From JACVRW01 sp963820315 (GTDB taxonomy: Bacteria; Actinomycetota; Thermoleophilia; Solirubrobacterales; Thermoleophilaceae): DNA of 64,000 bases. Below are positions 7,701 to 16,318 of the stretch, piece after piece. How positions within the stretch are numbered: position 1 is the stretch's first letter; the number at the start of each line of letters is the position of its first letter. The translations under genes were made by a program, and so were the position numbers. The notes beneath the pieces were generated by a model, which had not been told where the DNA came from, searched no databases, and was given only the letters and a program-made list of their open reading frames with translations. The DNA lies in contig CAWFZK010000035.1 of NCBI GenBank assembly GCA_963820315.1, positions 81,813-145,812 of the forward strand, read 5' to 3'.

Positions 7701-10198
7701 CAGTCCGGCGCGTCTCCCCCTGCCACGAGCTGGTTCTCGTCGACGTTGAAGAGCTCGGCCAGGATCAGGCGCGCCATCGGTGCGGCTGTGTCGGCGCCGA
7801 AGCCGCCGGCCTCGTCCGTCACCGCCACCACGTACTGCGGGTTCGGATACGGAGCGAGCGCGATGTACCAGGACTGGTCAGGGCGACCAGGACCCTTCTC
7901 CGCGGTACCGGTCTTGCCGGCGATCTCGATCGGGAAGCCCTCGAACACCGAGGACGAGGTGCCGCCCGCCTCGTTGGCGGCGCCGTAGAGCCCGTCGAGA
8001 ATCGCCTGCCGGTTCCCCTCCGAGATCTTGACGCGGCGCGCCGTGGGCGCCTCGAGCTGCTGCAGCGCCCGCCCCGAGGCGTCCTCGATCCGCAGGCCGA
8101 GCCGCGGCTGCAGCACGCGGCCGCCGTTCGCGACCGTCGCGTAGGCCACGGCCATCTGCAGCGGGTTGGCGGCGATGTCGCCCTGGCCGACCGACAGGTT
8201 GATGTTGTCGCCGACCGTCCAGGGCCGGTCGAAGAAACCGCAGATGCCCTCGGCGATCTCCTGATCGGTCGGCTTCTTGCGCTCCTTGCAGCGCAGGAAC
8301 TGCGCGTAGCCGCGGTCGCGCCACTTGGGCGTGGGGATGCGCCCCGGCAGCTCATCGGGCAGGTCGATGCCGGTGTCGCGGCCGACGCTCAGGCGGCGCA
8401 TCCAACGCTGGAGGAGCAGACCGTCCTGGGCGGTGTTCATGCGCTGGCCGAGCTGGTAGAAGAACACGTCGCTCGACACCGTCAGCGCCTGGCGGAGCGC
8501 CAGGGCGCCGAAGACCGCGTCGCCGGCGTTCTTGAACTCCTGCGTGCCCACGGTGAGGACGCCGGGGTCGTTCAGGATCGTGTCGGGCGTGATGATCCCG
8601 CCCTCGAGTGCCGCCACGGCGGTGATGAGCTTGAACGTCGAGCCGGTCGGGTAGCCGCCCTGAATCGCGCGGTTCGCGAGCGGGGCGTTCTCGTCCTTGC
8701 GCAGGCGCGTGTAGTCCTTCGAGAAGCGGTTGGGATCGAACGAGGGCGCCGAGCCGAGCGCGATCACCTCGCCGTTGTCGACGTCCATGACCGCGAACGC
8801 GCCCTTGCCCGTGCCGCCGGCGAGCGCGTTCTGGCCCGCCTTCTGGACGTCCAGGTCGATCGAGAGACGCAGCTGGCGGCCCTGCTGCGGCGGATCGGCG
8901 CGCAGCCGCCGGCTGATGTTGCCGAGCGCGTCGACCTCGACCTTGGTGGCGCCGTTGATCCCGCGCAGGAAGCGGTCGTACTCGGCCTCGATGCCCGTCT
9001 GTCCGATTCGGTCGCCCATCACGACGCCGTTGTTGCGCTCGTCGTCGAGCTGCTCCGCCGTGATCTCGCCGACGGTGCCGAAGAGGTGCGCCCCGATCTC
9101 CCCGTGCGGGTACTTGCGCACGAACTGGCGCTCGACGTCCACGCCCGCGAACTGATCCTGGCGCTCCAGCACGTAGGCCGCGACCGGGTCCGGCACGTCG
9201 CGCTTGACCGTGGCCGACGAGAACGGCACCGCCCTGAGGTCGCGCTCGGCGCGCCGCTCGATGCGGCCGGGCTTCATGTGCAGCAGCTTCCCGAGCTGCT
9301 CGTACACCTCGCGACGCTCGTCGACGTCGTCGGGCATCTTGTCCGGGCTTACGACGAGGGCGAGCCCGCTGCGATTGTCGACGAGCACGTTGCCGTCGCG
9401 GTCGACGATCTCGCCGCGCGGCGCCTGGACCTTGATCTCGCGCACGACGTTGCCGCGTGCCTGCGCCTCGTACTTGTCGCCCGAGAGCACCTGCAGGTAC
9501 CAGAGCCGGAAGAAGATGACCGCGAACGCCATCAGCGCCACGCCGCCGATCACGGCGACGCGGAACGCAAGCTGCGGCGTCAGGGTTGGGCGGCGCTCGT
9601 TGTCGAGGTACATACGGTCGAGATCTTCGAGGCCTCTGAGCCCGATCGGGCCGGTCTCGCGCGGCGGCCGCCGGCGCGCGCTCACCTCGAGCGGGTCGAC
9701 CGCGAGCACCGGGCGCAGCAGGACGCGACAGCCCCAGAACACGGGCAGCGCCAGCAGCGTGTTGAGGAGGACCGTCACGAGCATCTCGCGCAGCACCAGC
9801 GGGCTGACCGTGGCGCCGACGTCGAGCATGAACGACACGGCGGCGAACGCCAGCACCCAGGCGCCCGTCGCGATCGCGCCGACGGCGAGCGGCAGAAGGC
9901 CGTGGCTCGGGTCGCGCAGCTCGCGGAAGCGCCCGACGCCGTAGCCCACGGCGGTCAGCACCAGCGACGAAACTCCCATCGTCGCGCCGCTCAGCAGGTC
10001 GAGCAGGAAACCGGCCGCGAAGCCGATCGCGCAGCCGGGCAGCGCGCCGGCGTAGTAGGCCGCCGCCGCGACGACGAGCACGACGATGTCGAAGTGGCCG
10101 CCCAAGACGGGCATCTGGCTCAGGGTCGAGAGCTGCAGCACCACGGCGACGACGAGCAGAAGGGCGACGCGCAAGAACGCGCCGGGCGTCAGCCTCAC
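7700..10198 (-). CDS. mrdA: MreD-PBP2 fusion: rod-shape membrane protein joined to a class B transpeptidase
   Basis: One uninterrupted 832-residue frame covers two proteins that are usually separate. Residues 1 to about 165 are a multi-helix MreD-like domain (GHFDIVVLVVAAAAYYAGAL; FAAGFLLDLLSGATMGVSSL). After a charged linker a new membrane anchor appears at about 212-232. A PBP dimerisation domain (APRGEIVDRDGNVLVDNRSG) and the transpeptidase follow, with STFK near 520, SSD near 585 and KTGTAEKG near 760. It crosslinks side-wall peptidoglycan with RodA. The start is GTG 10198, overlapping the mreC stop by 4 nt; the stop overlaps rodA. An internal ATG (residue 196, MYLDNERRP) could allow a separate PBP2. 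No stop or frame change lies between the halves, so the fusion is read directly. Confidence 0.9.
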   Translation of the reverse strand: MRLTPGAFLRVALLLVVAVVLQLSTLSQMPVLGGHFDIVVLVVAAAAYYAGALPGCAIGFAAGFLLDLLSGATMGVSSLVLTAVGYGVGRFRELRDPSHGLLPLAVGAIATGAWVLAFAAVSFMLDVGATVSPLVLREMLVTVLLNTLLALPVFWGCRVLLRPVLAVDPLEVSARRRPPRETGPIGLRGLEDLDRMYLDNERRPTLTPQLAFRVAVIGGVALMAFAVIFFRLWYLQVLSGDKYEAQARGNVVREIKVQAPRGEIVDRDGNVLVDNRSGLALVVSPDKMPDDVDERREVYEQLGKLLHMKPGRIERRAERDLRAVPFSSATVKRDVPDPVAAYVLERQDQFAGVDVERQFVRKYPHGEIGAHLFGTVGEITAEQLDDERNNGVVMGDRIGQTGIEAEYDRFLRGINGATKVEVDALGNISRRLRADPPQQGRQLRLSIDLDVQKAGQNALAGGTGKGAFAVMDVDNGEVIALGSAPSFDPNRFSKDYTRLRKDENAPLANRAIQGGYPTGSTFKLITAVAALEGGIITPDTILNDPGVLTVGTQEFKNAGDAVFGALALRQALTVSSDVFFYQLGQRMNTAQDGLLLQRWMRRLSVGRDTGIDLPDELPGRIPTPKWRDRGYAQFLRCKERKKPTDQEIAEGICGFFDRPWTVGDNINLSVGQGDIAANPLQMAVAYATVANGGRVLQPRLGLRIEDASGRALQQLEAPTARRVKISEGNRQAILDGLYGAANEAGGTSSSVFEGFPIEIAGKTGTAEKGPGRPDQSWYIALAPYPNPQYVVAVTDEAGGFGADTAAPMARLILAELFNVDENQLVAGGDAPD

Positions 10199-11109
10199 GG
10201 CTCGAGGACCTCGGCGGTCTGGGTCGGCGCGCCGCGGCGCGTCAGCACCTGGACGATGTCGATCCGGCGCAGGTCGGCGAAGGGGCGCAGATGGACGCGC
10301 TGATAGATCTCGACCTCGTCGAGGTCGACGTCGGTCACGCGGCCGATCGGGATCCCGCGCGGGAAGAGCGACTCGCCCACGGAGGTCTTGAAGCCCGAGG
10401 TCACGACGATCGCGTTGTCGGTCACGCGCCCGCCGTGGACGAGGTCGAGCAGCAGGTCGCGCGGGTCGCCGACCTCGGGCCTGACGACGCCGGCCGCGCC
10501 GGCCGGCATCACCTGCGCGCCGACGCCGATCGAGGCGTCCGTGATCAGCGTGACCTCGGCGGTGCCGCCGGTGACCTTCGTGATCTTGCCCGCCAGTCCG
10601 CCGTCGGTCGGGCTCGAGTCACCGGAGGCCGCCGCGATGACCGGCTGATCGAGCTCGACGCCGTCGCTCGACCCCTTGTCGATCTTGATGCTCGAGTACC
10701 AGACGTTCGGTGCACGGGCGATCACGCGCGCGGTGACCGGCGCGGTGCCCTGGGGAAAGCCGTCCTCCTTGTGGAGCCCGACGAGCCCCTTCAGCTGCTG
10801 GGCGTCGCGCTGTGCTGTGCGCGTGCGCGCGAGCTCCGAGCGCAGGGCGTCGACCTCGCGCTCGAGCGACGCGTTCTTGTCCTTGGCGTCGACCGTGTCG
10901 CCGACCCAGCCGAACAGGTCGCGCACCGGCTTGAGCGCCCGGCTCGCGCCGGTCTCGATCGGCGCGAACGCCTCCTGCGCTCCGCGCTGGAGGTTGTGGA
11001 AGAAGCCGCCGCCCGACTCGCCGAAGTAGGCGGTCAGGATGGCGATCGACAGCACGAGGAAGACGACGAGCCCTGCCCGCCGCCTCCGGATCGCCTTCCT
11101 GTCGTACAC
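10195..11109 (-). CDS. mreC: MreC rod-shape-determining protein
   Basis: This 304-residue bitopic protein has a basic cytoplasmic start (YDRKAIRRRRAG), one transmembrane helix (about 13-28), a coiled coil (about 75-105) and the two beta-barrel domains of MreC (RVIARAPNVWYSSIKIDKGS; GLAGKITKVTGGTAEVTLIT). MreC links the cytoplasmic MreB filaments with PBP2 and RodA outside. It lies 27 bp after mreB and overlaps the MreD-PBP2 start by 4 nt (GTGA). The length is normal. Confidence 0.95.
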   Translation of the reverse strand: MYDRKAIRRRRAGLVVFLVLSIAILTAYFGESGGGFFHNLQRGAQEAFAPIETGASRALKPVRDLFGWVGDTVDAKDKNASLEREVDALRSELARTRTAQRDAQQLKGLVGLHKEDGFPQGTAPVTARVIARAPNVWYSSIKIDKGSSDGVELDQPVIAAASGDSSPTDGGLAGKITKVTGGTAEVTLITDASIGVGAQVMPAGAAGVVRPEVGDPRDLLLDLVHGGRVTDNAIVVTSGFKTSVGESLFPRGIPIGRVTDVDLDEVEIYQRVHLRPFADLRRIDIVQVLTRRGAPTQTAEVLEP

Positions 11110-11136
11110 GCTTCGCGCCCTCCTGGGCCGCGGCGC

Positions 11137-12183
11137 TTACCGCCGCCGGCTCGTTCGGGAATTCTTGTTGGCGCGGTGGATGGCCTCGAACTCCTCGAGG
11201 CTGCGGCCGGAGCCCACCGCCACACAGGTGAGCGGCGACTCGGCGAGGTGTGCGGGCATCTGGGTCTCGTCGCGCAGGCGCTCGTCGAGCCCCTGCAGCA
11301 GCGCACCCCCGCCGGCGAGCATGATGCCCCGGTCCATGATGTCCGAAGCGAGCTCGGGCGGGGTGCGGTCGAGCGTCTCCTTGACCGCGTCGATGATCTG
11401 CTGGAGCGGCTCCTCGAGGGCCATGCGGACCTCCTCGCTCGTCAGCACGATCGTCTTGGGAAGGCCCGAGACGAGGTCGCGTCCGCGGATCTCCGCCTGG
11501 ACCTCCTCCTCGAGGGGGAAGGCCGAGCCGATCTCGAGCTTGACCTCCTCCGAAGTCTGCTGGCCGATCATCAGCTTGTACTCGCGCTTGACGTAGTTGA
11601 TGATCGCTTCGTCGAGCTCGTCGCCGCCGATGCGAATCGACTGCGACACGACGATGCCGCCGAGCGAGATCACCGCAACCTCGCTCGTGCCGCCGCCGAT
11701 GTCGACGACCATGTTGCCCGTGGGCTCACCGACCGGGAGCCCGGCGCCGATCGCCGCGGCCATCGGCTCCTCGATCAGATAGGCCTGGCGCGCGCCCGCG
11801 CTCAGGCAGGCCTCCTCCACCGCGCGCTTCTCGACCCCCGTGACGCCCGACGGCACACACACCACCACGCGCGGATGCGCCCAGCGGTTCTGGTGCACCT
11901 TCTGAATGAAGTGGCGCAGCATCTGCTCGGTCACGTCGAAGTCGGCGATCACGCCGTCCTTCAGGGGACGGATCGCCTGGATCGTGCCCGGCGTGCGCCC
12001 GAGCATCCGCTTGGCCTCGATCCCCACCGCATGGACCTCGCTGGTGCGCGAGTCGATCGCGACCACCGAAGGCTCCGAGAGCACGATGCCGCGGCCGCGC
12101 ACGTAGACGAGCGTGTTGGCGGTCCCCAGATCGACGGCCATGTCACGGCCGCCCATCCCGGTGAGATACGAGAAGAAGCCCAT
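11137..12183 (-). CDS. mreB: MreB actin-like cytoskeletal protein
   Basis: This 348-residue actin-fold ATPase forms membrane-bound filaments that guide lateral wall synthesis. Hallmarks are the phosphate-1 loop MAVDLGTANTLVYV, phosphate-2 MVVDIGGGTSEVAVISLGGI, and the adenosine motif GIMLAGGGALLQGLDE. The frame is open further upstream to 12348, but that part is low-complexity. The ATG at 12183 gives MGFFSYLTGMGGRDMAVDLG, the expected start. A TATCCT -10-like hexamer and a CACCTCC stretch lie just upstream. It is the first gene of the mreB-mreC-mreD/PBP2-rodA-rne run; 187 bp without other features separate it from maf. Confidence 0.95.
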   Translation of the reverse strand: MGFFSYLTGMGGRDMAVDLGTANTLVYVRGRGIVLSEPSVVAIDSRTSEVHAVGIEAKRMLGRTPGTIQAIRPLKDGVIADFDVTEQMLRHFIQKVHQNRWAHPRVVVCVPSGVTGVEKRAVEEACLSAGARQAYLIEEPMAAAIGAGLPVGEPTGNMVVDIGGGTSEVAVISLGGIVVSQSIRIGGDELDEAIINYVKREYKLMIGQQTSEEVKLEIGSAFPLEEEVQAEIRGRDLVSGLPKTIVLTSEEVRMALEEPLQQIIDAVKETLDRTPPELASDIMDRGIMLAGGGALLQGLDERLRDETQMPAHLAESPLTCVAVGSGRSLEEFEAIHRANKNSRTSRRR

Positions 12184-12370
12184 TCGCGCTGTGGAGGTGA
12201 GGATAAGCGCCGGGGCGGAACGACACGGCCTCGGCGCCGCCCCGTTGACGGCGCCGGCGACGCCGCCGGCCGGCGCGCACCAGTCTAGCCGACAGATTCT
12301 GAGGCGCGAAGCGGGTGCAGCGGCACGCCCGCCTGTGTCAGATCGCACGAAATCGCTGCAAATTGCGGCG

Positions 12371-12908
12371 TCATCCGAGCAGGTCCGGGACCATTGCCAG
12401 GAGCAGCGGCACGGGCAGGCCGACGACGTTCCAGTAGTCGCCCTCGATCTCCTCGACGAGCGCGGCTCCCTTGCCCTGGATCGCGTAGCCCCCGGCGCAG
12501 TCTCCCCACTCGCCGCGCGAGAGGTACCAGTCGATCGTGCGCTCGTCGAGCTCGCGGAAGCGGACGCGCGTGACGGCCACCGCGCTGCGCCTCGTCGCCG
12601 GCCTCGCGGATAGCCACACCGCTCATGACCTCGTGCTCGCGCCCCGACAGCGCTCGCAGGAAGCGCTCGGCCTCGGCAGCGTCGCGCGGCTTGCCGAAGG
12701 CCCCCGCATCGAGCACCACCGCGGTGTCGACCCCGAGCACGCGCTCACCCTCGACCGCACGCGCCTTGCGCAGCGCGTTCTCCAGCACCAGCTCGCGCGG
12801 CTCGCCCTCGCTCAGCTCCTCGACCTCCGGCACCTCGACGCGGAACTCAACGCCCAGCTGCTCCAGGATCGCCCGCCTGCGGGGCGAGCGCGAGGCGAGC
12901 ACGAGCAC
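12371..12908 (-). CDS. maf: Maf-like nucleoside triphosphate pyrophosphatase, one frameshift
   Basis: Maf proteins hydrolyse non-canonical or surplus nucleoside triphosphates and are linked to septum control. The N-terminal signature is present (LVLASRSPRRRAILEQLGVE), as are GVDTAVVLDAGAFGKPRDAA and, after a frame change, WYLSRGEWGDCAGGYAIQGK. The frame must shift once near 12590: dropping one G turns an out-of-frame run into EAQRVAVTRVRFRELDERTI. The corrected protein is about 178 residues, normal for Maf. The start is GTG 12908, 5 bp after the ndk stop (GTG 12902 is the alternative). Neighbours ndk and mre support the assignment. Confidence 0.85.
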
Positions 12909-12913
12909 GAGCG

Positions 12914-13324
12914 TCAGCCCTGCAGGTCGGGGAAGAAGAGCCCGATCTCGCGCGTGGCCGACTCGTTCGAGTCGGAGCCGTGCACGAGGTTCGTCTGGAC
13001 CTCGAGGCCGTGGTCTCCGCGGATCGACCCGGGCGCGGCCTCGAGCGGGTTCGTCGCGCCGATCACCTGGCGCGCGGCCGTGACCGCCTCGTGCCCCTCG
13101 AGCACCAGCGCGACCAGCGCCCCGCCCGTGATGAACTCGACGAGGTCGCCGAAGAAGGGCTTCTCGGCGTGCTCGGCGTAGTGCTGCTCGGCGAGCTCGG
13201 CGGTGACCGTCATGTGCTTCATCGCGACGATCGTGAGGCCCTTGCGCTCGAAGCGGGCGATGATCTCCCCGGTCAGGCCGCGCGCGAAGGCATCGGGCTT
13301 GACCAGGATCAGGGTCCGGTCCAT
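12914..13324 (-). CDS. ndk: Nucleoside diphosphate kinase
   Basis: This 136-residue enzyme transfers the gamma phosphate of ATP to NDPs through a phosphohistidine. It opens with RTLILVKPDAFARGLTGEII and carries the active-site histidine in NLVHGSDSNESA; the usual RQVIGATNPLEAAPGSIRGD stretch is intact. Length is exactly that of the family. Start ATG 13324. It heads a short run with maf on the minus strand and is divergent from the ExbB-like gene. Confidence 0.97.
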   Translation of the reverse strand: MDRTLILVKPDAFARGLTGEIIARFERKGLTIVAMKHMTVTAELAEQHYAEHAEKPFFGDLVEFITGGALVALVLEGHEAVTAARQVIGATNPLEAAPGSIRGDHGLEVQTNLVHGSDSNESATREIGLFFPDLQG

Positions 13325-13373
13325 TGGTCTCCTCTCGAGGGTTCACGGGCGACGGCCTCCCGCCGCGCGGGCG

Positions 13374-13387
13374 TAGGCTAGCCTCAC
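13374..13387. promoter_or_regulatory. Possible iron box overlapping a -10 element
   Basis: TAGGCTAGCCTCAC contains the 10-bp palindrome AGGCTAGCCT. It resembles the centre of the DtxR/IdeR consensus, though more weakly than the sites at 15401 and 21314. It sits 7 bp before the GTG of the ExbB-like gene, and TAGCCT (13379-13384) could itself be the -10. If real, it puts the channel genes in the same regulon. Confidence 0.35.
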
Positions 13388-13394
13388 GCGCTTC

Positions 13395-14198
13395 GTGCCC
13401 CTCTTTGCCAACGTCGAGAACGATGTGATCTTCGAGATCGCGGAGGCGCTCGAGGTACCGGTGCTGATCCTTACGGTGCTGGCGCTCGCGGTCGTCCTGG
13501 TGGAGCTGGGTGGGTTCTTCGTCGAGCTGTCGCGCCGGCGCCGGCGCGACATCACGCGGCTCAGGAGCGTCGCCGAGAGCACGCGCCGGGTGCTGGTCGA
13601 GGGCGGCGGCGTCGAGCGCGCCCGCCGGGAGCTCTCGGCCGTGGCCTGGAGCGTCTCGATGGGCAGGACGCTCGCGCGGCTCGTCGACGACTGGGGCAAG
13701 CCGGACGCCGAGAGCATGATGTCCAAGGCGCTCGTCGAGCAGGACTTCGTCTCGCTGCGACGGCTCGAGCGCACGCGCATCCTCGTTCGCGTGGGTCCCG
13801 CGCTCGGCCTGATGGGGACGCTGATCCCGCTCTCGCCCGCCCTGGCCGGGCTCGCCGCCGGCGACGTCCAGGAGCTCTCCGACAACCTGCGCGTCGCCTT
13901 CAGCGTGACGGTCATCGGCCTGCTGATCGGCGCGATCGCCTTCGGCATCTCGCTCGTGCGCGACCGGCTCTACTCGCAGGACCTCTCGGACCTCGAGTTC
14001 GTGGCGAACCGGCTCACCTCCACCGGTCCGCTGATCGAGGTGCCGGCGCCGGAGGAGGAGAAGAAGAAGGACGAGGGCGAGGCCGAGAAAAAGGACGAGG
14101 CCGAGCCCGACAAGCAGCCGGCGCCCGCCGAGCAGCCCACGGCAGTGACCGCGGCGCAGCCCGCCGGCGGGACCGAGAAGGAGGCGTCCAGCTCATGA
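13395..14198 (+). CDS. MotA/TolQ/ExbB-family proton channel protein
   Basis: This 267-residue membrane protein has three predicted helices (about 20-38, 130-150, 172-190). The TolQ/ExbB core motif region is VGPALGLMGTLIPLSPALAG followed by NLRVAFSVTVIGLLIGAIAF. Such subunits conduct protons and pass the energy to a partner with a large extracytoplasmic part. The C-terminal 55 residues are a charged, Lys/Glu/Ala/Pro-rich cytoplasmic tail (EEEKKKDEGEAEKKDEAEPD). The gene overlaps the DUF2149 gene by 4 nt. It lies beside heme-uptake genes, so it may energise that system; this is inferred from position only. Confidence 0.85.
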   Translation: MPLFANVENDVIFEIAEALEVPVLILTVLALAVVLVELGGFFVELSRRRRRDITRLRSVAESTRRVLVEGGGVERARRELSAVAWSVSMGRTLARLVDDWGKPDAESMMSKALVEQDFVSLRRLERTRILVRVGPALGLMGTLIPLSPALAGLAAGDVQELSDNLRVAFSVTVIGLLIGAIAFGISLVRDRLYSQDLSDLEFVANRLTSTGPLIEVPAPEEEKKKDEGEAEKKDEAEPDKQPAPAEQPTAVTAAQPAGGTEKEASSS

Positions 14199-14524
14199 TC
14201 CAGGTCCACAAGCGCGCCCGTCGCCACGCGGATCGCGGCGGCGACCCGCTCGACGGTCTCGTCAACCTGTTCGACCTCGGCATCGTGCTGGCGGTCGCCT
14301 TCCTGCTCGCCGCGCTTTCCTCTCTGCAGCTCTCCGACCTGCTGACGGACCAGGACGTGACCGTCGTGCGCTCGGGTCAGGGTGAGAACACGGTGATCGT
14401 CAAGGAAGGGCAGCGGGTCGAGACAGTGCGGCTGCAGGGACGCCGAGTGGCCGGCGAGGGTCGCCGGATCGGCTCGGTCTACCGCCTCGAGGACGGCCGG
14501 ACCGTGTTCGTCGAGCGCCCCTGA
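14195..14524 (+). CDS. DUF2149 membrane protein, probable partner of the ExbB-like channel
   Basis: This 109-residue protein has a short basic cytoplasmic start, one transmembrane helix (LFDLGIVLAVAFLLAALSSL, about 26-45) and a small extracytoplasmic domain (RVETVRLQGRRVAGEGRRIG). It matches the DUF2149 pattern; these genes are typically paired with MotA/TolQ/ExbB genes, and the topology is like ExbD/TolR. The ATG overlaps the upstream stop (ATGA), indicating coupled translation. Its molecular role is not known. Confidence 0.75.
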   Translation: MIQVHKRARRHADRGGDPLDGLVNLFDLGIVLAVAFLLAALSSLQLSDLLTDQDVTVVRSGQGENTVIVKEGQRVETVRLQGRRVAGEGRRIGSVYRLEDGRTVFVERP

Positions 14525-14531
14525 GCGACGC

Positions 14532-15353
14532 TCACTCGCCGCGCGCGCGGCGGGCGAGCACGACCGTGGCGGCGCGCAGCTGGCCGGGCTCGCTCAGCAT
14601 CTCGTCGAAGGGGATGCGCGTGGCCGCCGGACCACGCTCGGTGTCGAGGTCGAGATCGAGCCCGTGGCGGTCGATCGACACGCAGGTGGCCGCGCTCGCG
14701 TCCGGATAGCCGCCGAGCGCCCGCGCCATCGACAACAACGCGTCGGCGTGATCCTCGTTCAGGTGCGCGACCGCGCCCGCCGCGGCGCGCACGACCGGGT
14801 CGAGCTCGGCGGCGGCATAGGACTCGGCGTCGACGGAGTCCATGCGGCCATAGCCGCCGACCCAGCGCACGCGCTCGACGCGCAGCACCCAGAGTGAGAA
14901 GTCACGGAAGTTCATGTAGGCCTTGGCCGACGGCACCGCCTCGACGTAGGCCTCCTGCGCGATCTCGGCCAGCTCGGGTCCCGGCCGCTCGGCGGTCCCG
15001 GCAAGCGTGACCCGGCCGCTGGCGAGAACGTCCTCGCGCGGGTGGGGGTCCGCCACGACGAGGCTCGCGCGCGGGTCGCGCTCGAGGTTGCGCGCGTGCT
15101 CGGCGAGCCGGGATACGAAGAGGACCGGCGAGCCGTGCTCGAGGCTCCCGAAGGCCACCAGCGAGGCCCACGGGAAGCCGTCGTCGCTGTGCGTGGCGAG
15201 CGTGCCGACGTTCGTGGAGGCGACGAGCGCGCGCGCCTCCTCGGCGGCCGTGCGGCGCGGCGCCGGCGCCGTCTCCTGGAGCGGCGGAGGCGGCACTGGA
15301 GGCGTGCCGGGAACGTCGTGCTCGAAGGCGGAGGGTGTCGCGCTGTCGCTCAT
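14532..15353 (-). CDS. HugZ-type heme-degrading protein (PNPOx-like barrel plus DUF2470)
   Basis: The 273-residue protein has an FMN-binding-like split barrel (residues about 45-185; VASTNVGTLATHSDDGFPWA) followed by a DUF2470 domain (about 195-270) with HLNEDHADALLSMARALGG. This two-domain layout is that of HugZ/HutZ heme oxygenases, which open the heme ring and release iron in the cytoplasm. The start is ATG 15353 behind AGGAG; an in-frame ATG at 15371 is less likely. It is divergent from the heme ABC genes, with two iron boxes in the shared 98-bp promoter region. The N-terminal 40 residues are Pro-rich and unassigned. Confidence 0.82.
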   Translation of the reverse strand: MSDSATPSAFEHDVPGTPPVPPPPLQETAPAPRRTAAEEARALVASTNVGTLATHSDDGFPWASLVAFGSLEHGSPVLFVSRLAEHARNLERDPRASLVVADPHPREDVLASGRVTLAGTAERPGPELAEIAQEAYVEAVPSAKAYMNFRDFSLWVLRVERVRWVGGYGRMDSVDAESYAAAELDPVVRAAAGAVAHLNEDHADALLSMARALGGYPDASAATCVSIDRHGLDLDLDTERGPAATRIPFDEMLSEPGQLRAATVVLARRARGE

Positions 15354-15400
15354 CTGTCTCCTGTCTAACACGCTTCGGGGCCATGCGTCGAAGCGCGGCG

Positions 15401-15434
15401 TTAGGTTACCCTAACTCCTCTTAGGCGTCCCTAA
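15401..15434. promoter_or_regulatory. Two DtxR/IdeR-like iron boxes
   Basis: TTAGG-TTAC-CCTAA (15401-15414) and TTAGG-CGTC-CCTAA (15421-15434) are palindromes with starts exactly 20 bp apart, two helical turns. The first matches 13 of the first 14 bases of the DtxR/IdeR consensus. They lie between the divergent HugZ gene and the HmuT-like gene and probably repress both when iron is plentiful. The regulator is inferred from the motif. Confidence 0.75.
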
Positions 15435-15451
15435 CCGACCGAGGAAACTGC

Positions 15452-16318
15452 ATGTCATCCGTAGTTCGCCGGACCGCCTGCCTCGCCGCAGCGCTGCTCC
15501 TCACGGCGCTCGCCGGGCCGGCGGCCGCCGCTCCGCCGAAGCGCATCGTCGCTCTCACCCCGTTCACCGCCAACACGCTCGTGGAGCTCGGCGTCCGGCC
15601 CATCGCGATAGGGCAGTCCCCGGGCGGGCGCTCGCGCTTCGACAGCTCGCTCCGCAACGTTCGCTCGCTGCCGCTCGCGCACCCGAACGGGCCGAACATG
15701 GAGCAGCTGGCGAGCCTGCGGCCGGGGCTCGTGTTCTCGTCGCCGACCTGGCGGAAGGGCGCCCGCACGATGCGCAGCCTGGACATCCGCGTCGAGGAGT
15801 CCGACCCGCGCTACGGCCGTGACCTGGGCGACAGCATCGAGGAGGTCGCCGGCATCGTCGACCGCGAGGCCGCCGGGCGGCGGCTGATCCGCCGGATCCA
15901 GGGCAAGCTCGCCCGCGCGACGGCCAATTACAAGAGCAGGCCGCGCGTGATGCTCGTCCTGGGTGTCGGCCGCACTCCCTACGTCTTCCTGCCGAACAGC
16001 TGGGGCGGCGACCTCCTGCAGCGGGCCGGCGCGCGTCTCGTGACGGCGGACGCGGAGTCGTCGAGCGGGTTCGCGCGCATCTCGGACGAGGTCGTGGTGG
16101 CGGAAGACCCGGACATCATCATCGGCGTCCCGCACGCGCGCGCGGAGGACCTCGACGGGATTCGCCGCTACATGGAGTCGAACCAGACCTGGAAGCTGAC
16201 GAGCGCAGGGCAGGCGGGTCGCATCTACGTCTCGGGCGACGATTCGCTACTGCAAGCCGACATCGACATCGCGGAGACGATCAACCGCGTCCGCACGCGC
16301 TACCTCAAGAACAAGTAG
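15452..16318 (+). CDS. Heme/iron-complex ABC transporter substrate-binding protein (HmuT/BtuF fold)
   Basis: This 288-residue exported protein has a signal peptide (LAAALLLTALAGPAAA, no lipobox cysteine) and the class III helical-backbone fold of BtuF/FhuD/HmuT. Visible family segments are PKRIVALTPFTANTLVELGV, then NMEQLASLRPGLVF, and ISDEVVVAEDPDIIIGVPHA. With no lipid anchor it may be held by its permease or the wall. Position next to heme oxygenase and HtaA genes points to heme; cobalamin or siderophores are alternatives. Its stop shares one base with the permease start. Confidence 0.8.
   Translation: MSSVVRRTACLAAALLLTALAGPAAAAPPKRIVALTPFTANTLVELGVRPIAIGQSPGGRSRFDSSLRNVRSLPLAHPNGPNMEQLASLRPGLVFSSPTWRKGARTMRSLDIRVEESDPRYGRDLGDSIEEVAGIVDREAAGRRLIRRIQGKLARATANYKSRPRVMLVLGVGRTPYVFLPNSWGGDLLQRAGARLVTADAESSSGFARISDEVVVAEDPDIIIGVPHARAEDLDGIRRYMESNQTWKLTSAGQAGRIYVSGDDSLLQADIDIAETINRVRTRYLKNK

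Noticed and set aside
7679..10303. Long plus-strand frame opposite the MreD-PBP2 gene
   Set aside because: It is an antisense shadow with Arg/Asp/His-rich, domain-free sequence; the minus strand holds intact MreD and PBP2 motifs.
14522..14534. TGAGCG-A-CGCTCA palindrome between convergent DUF2149 and HugZ genes as a terminator
   Set aside because: A one-base loop cannot form a normal hairpin and there is no T-run; the palindrome is made of the two stop regions.
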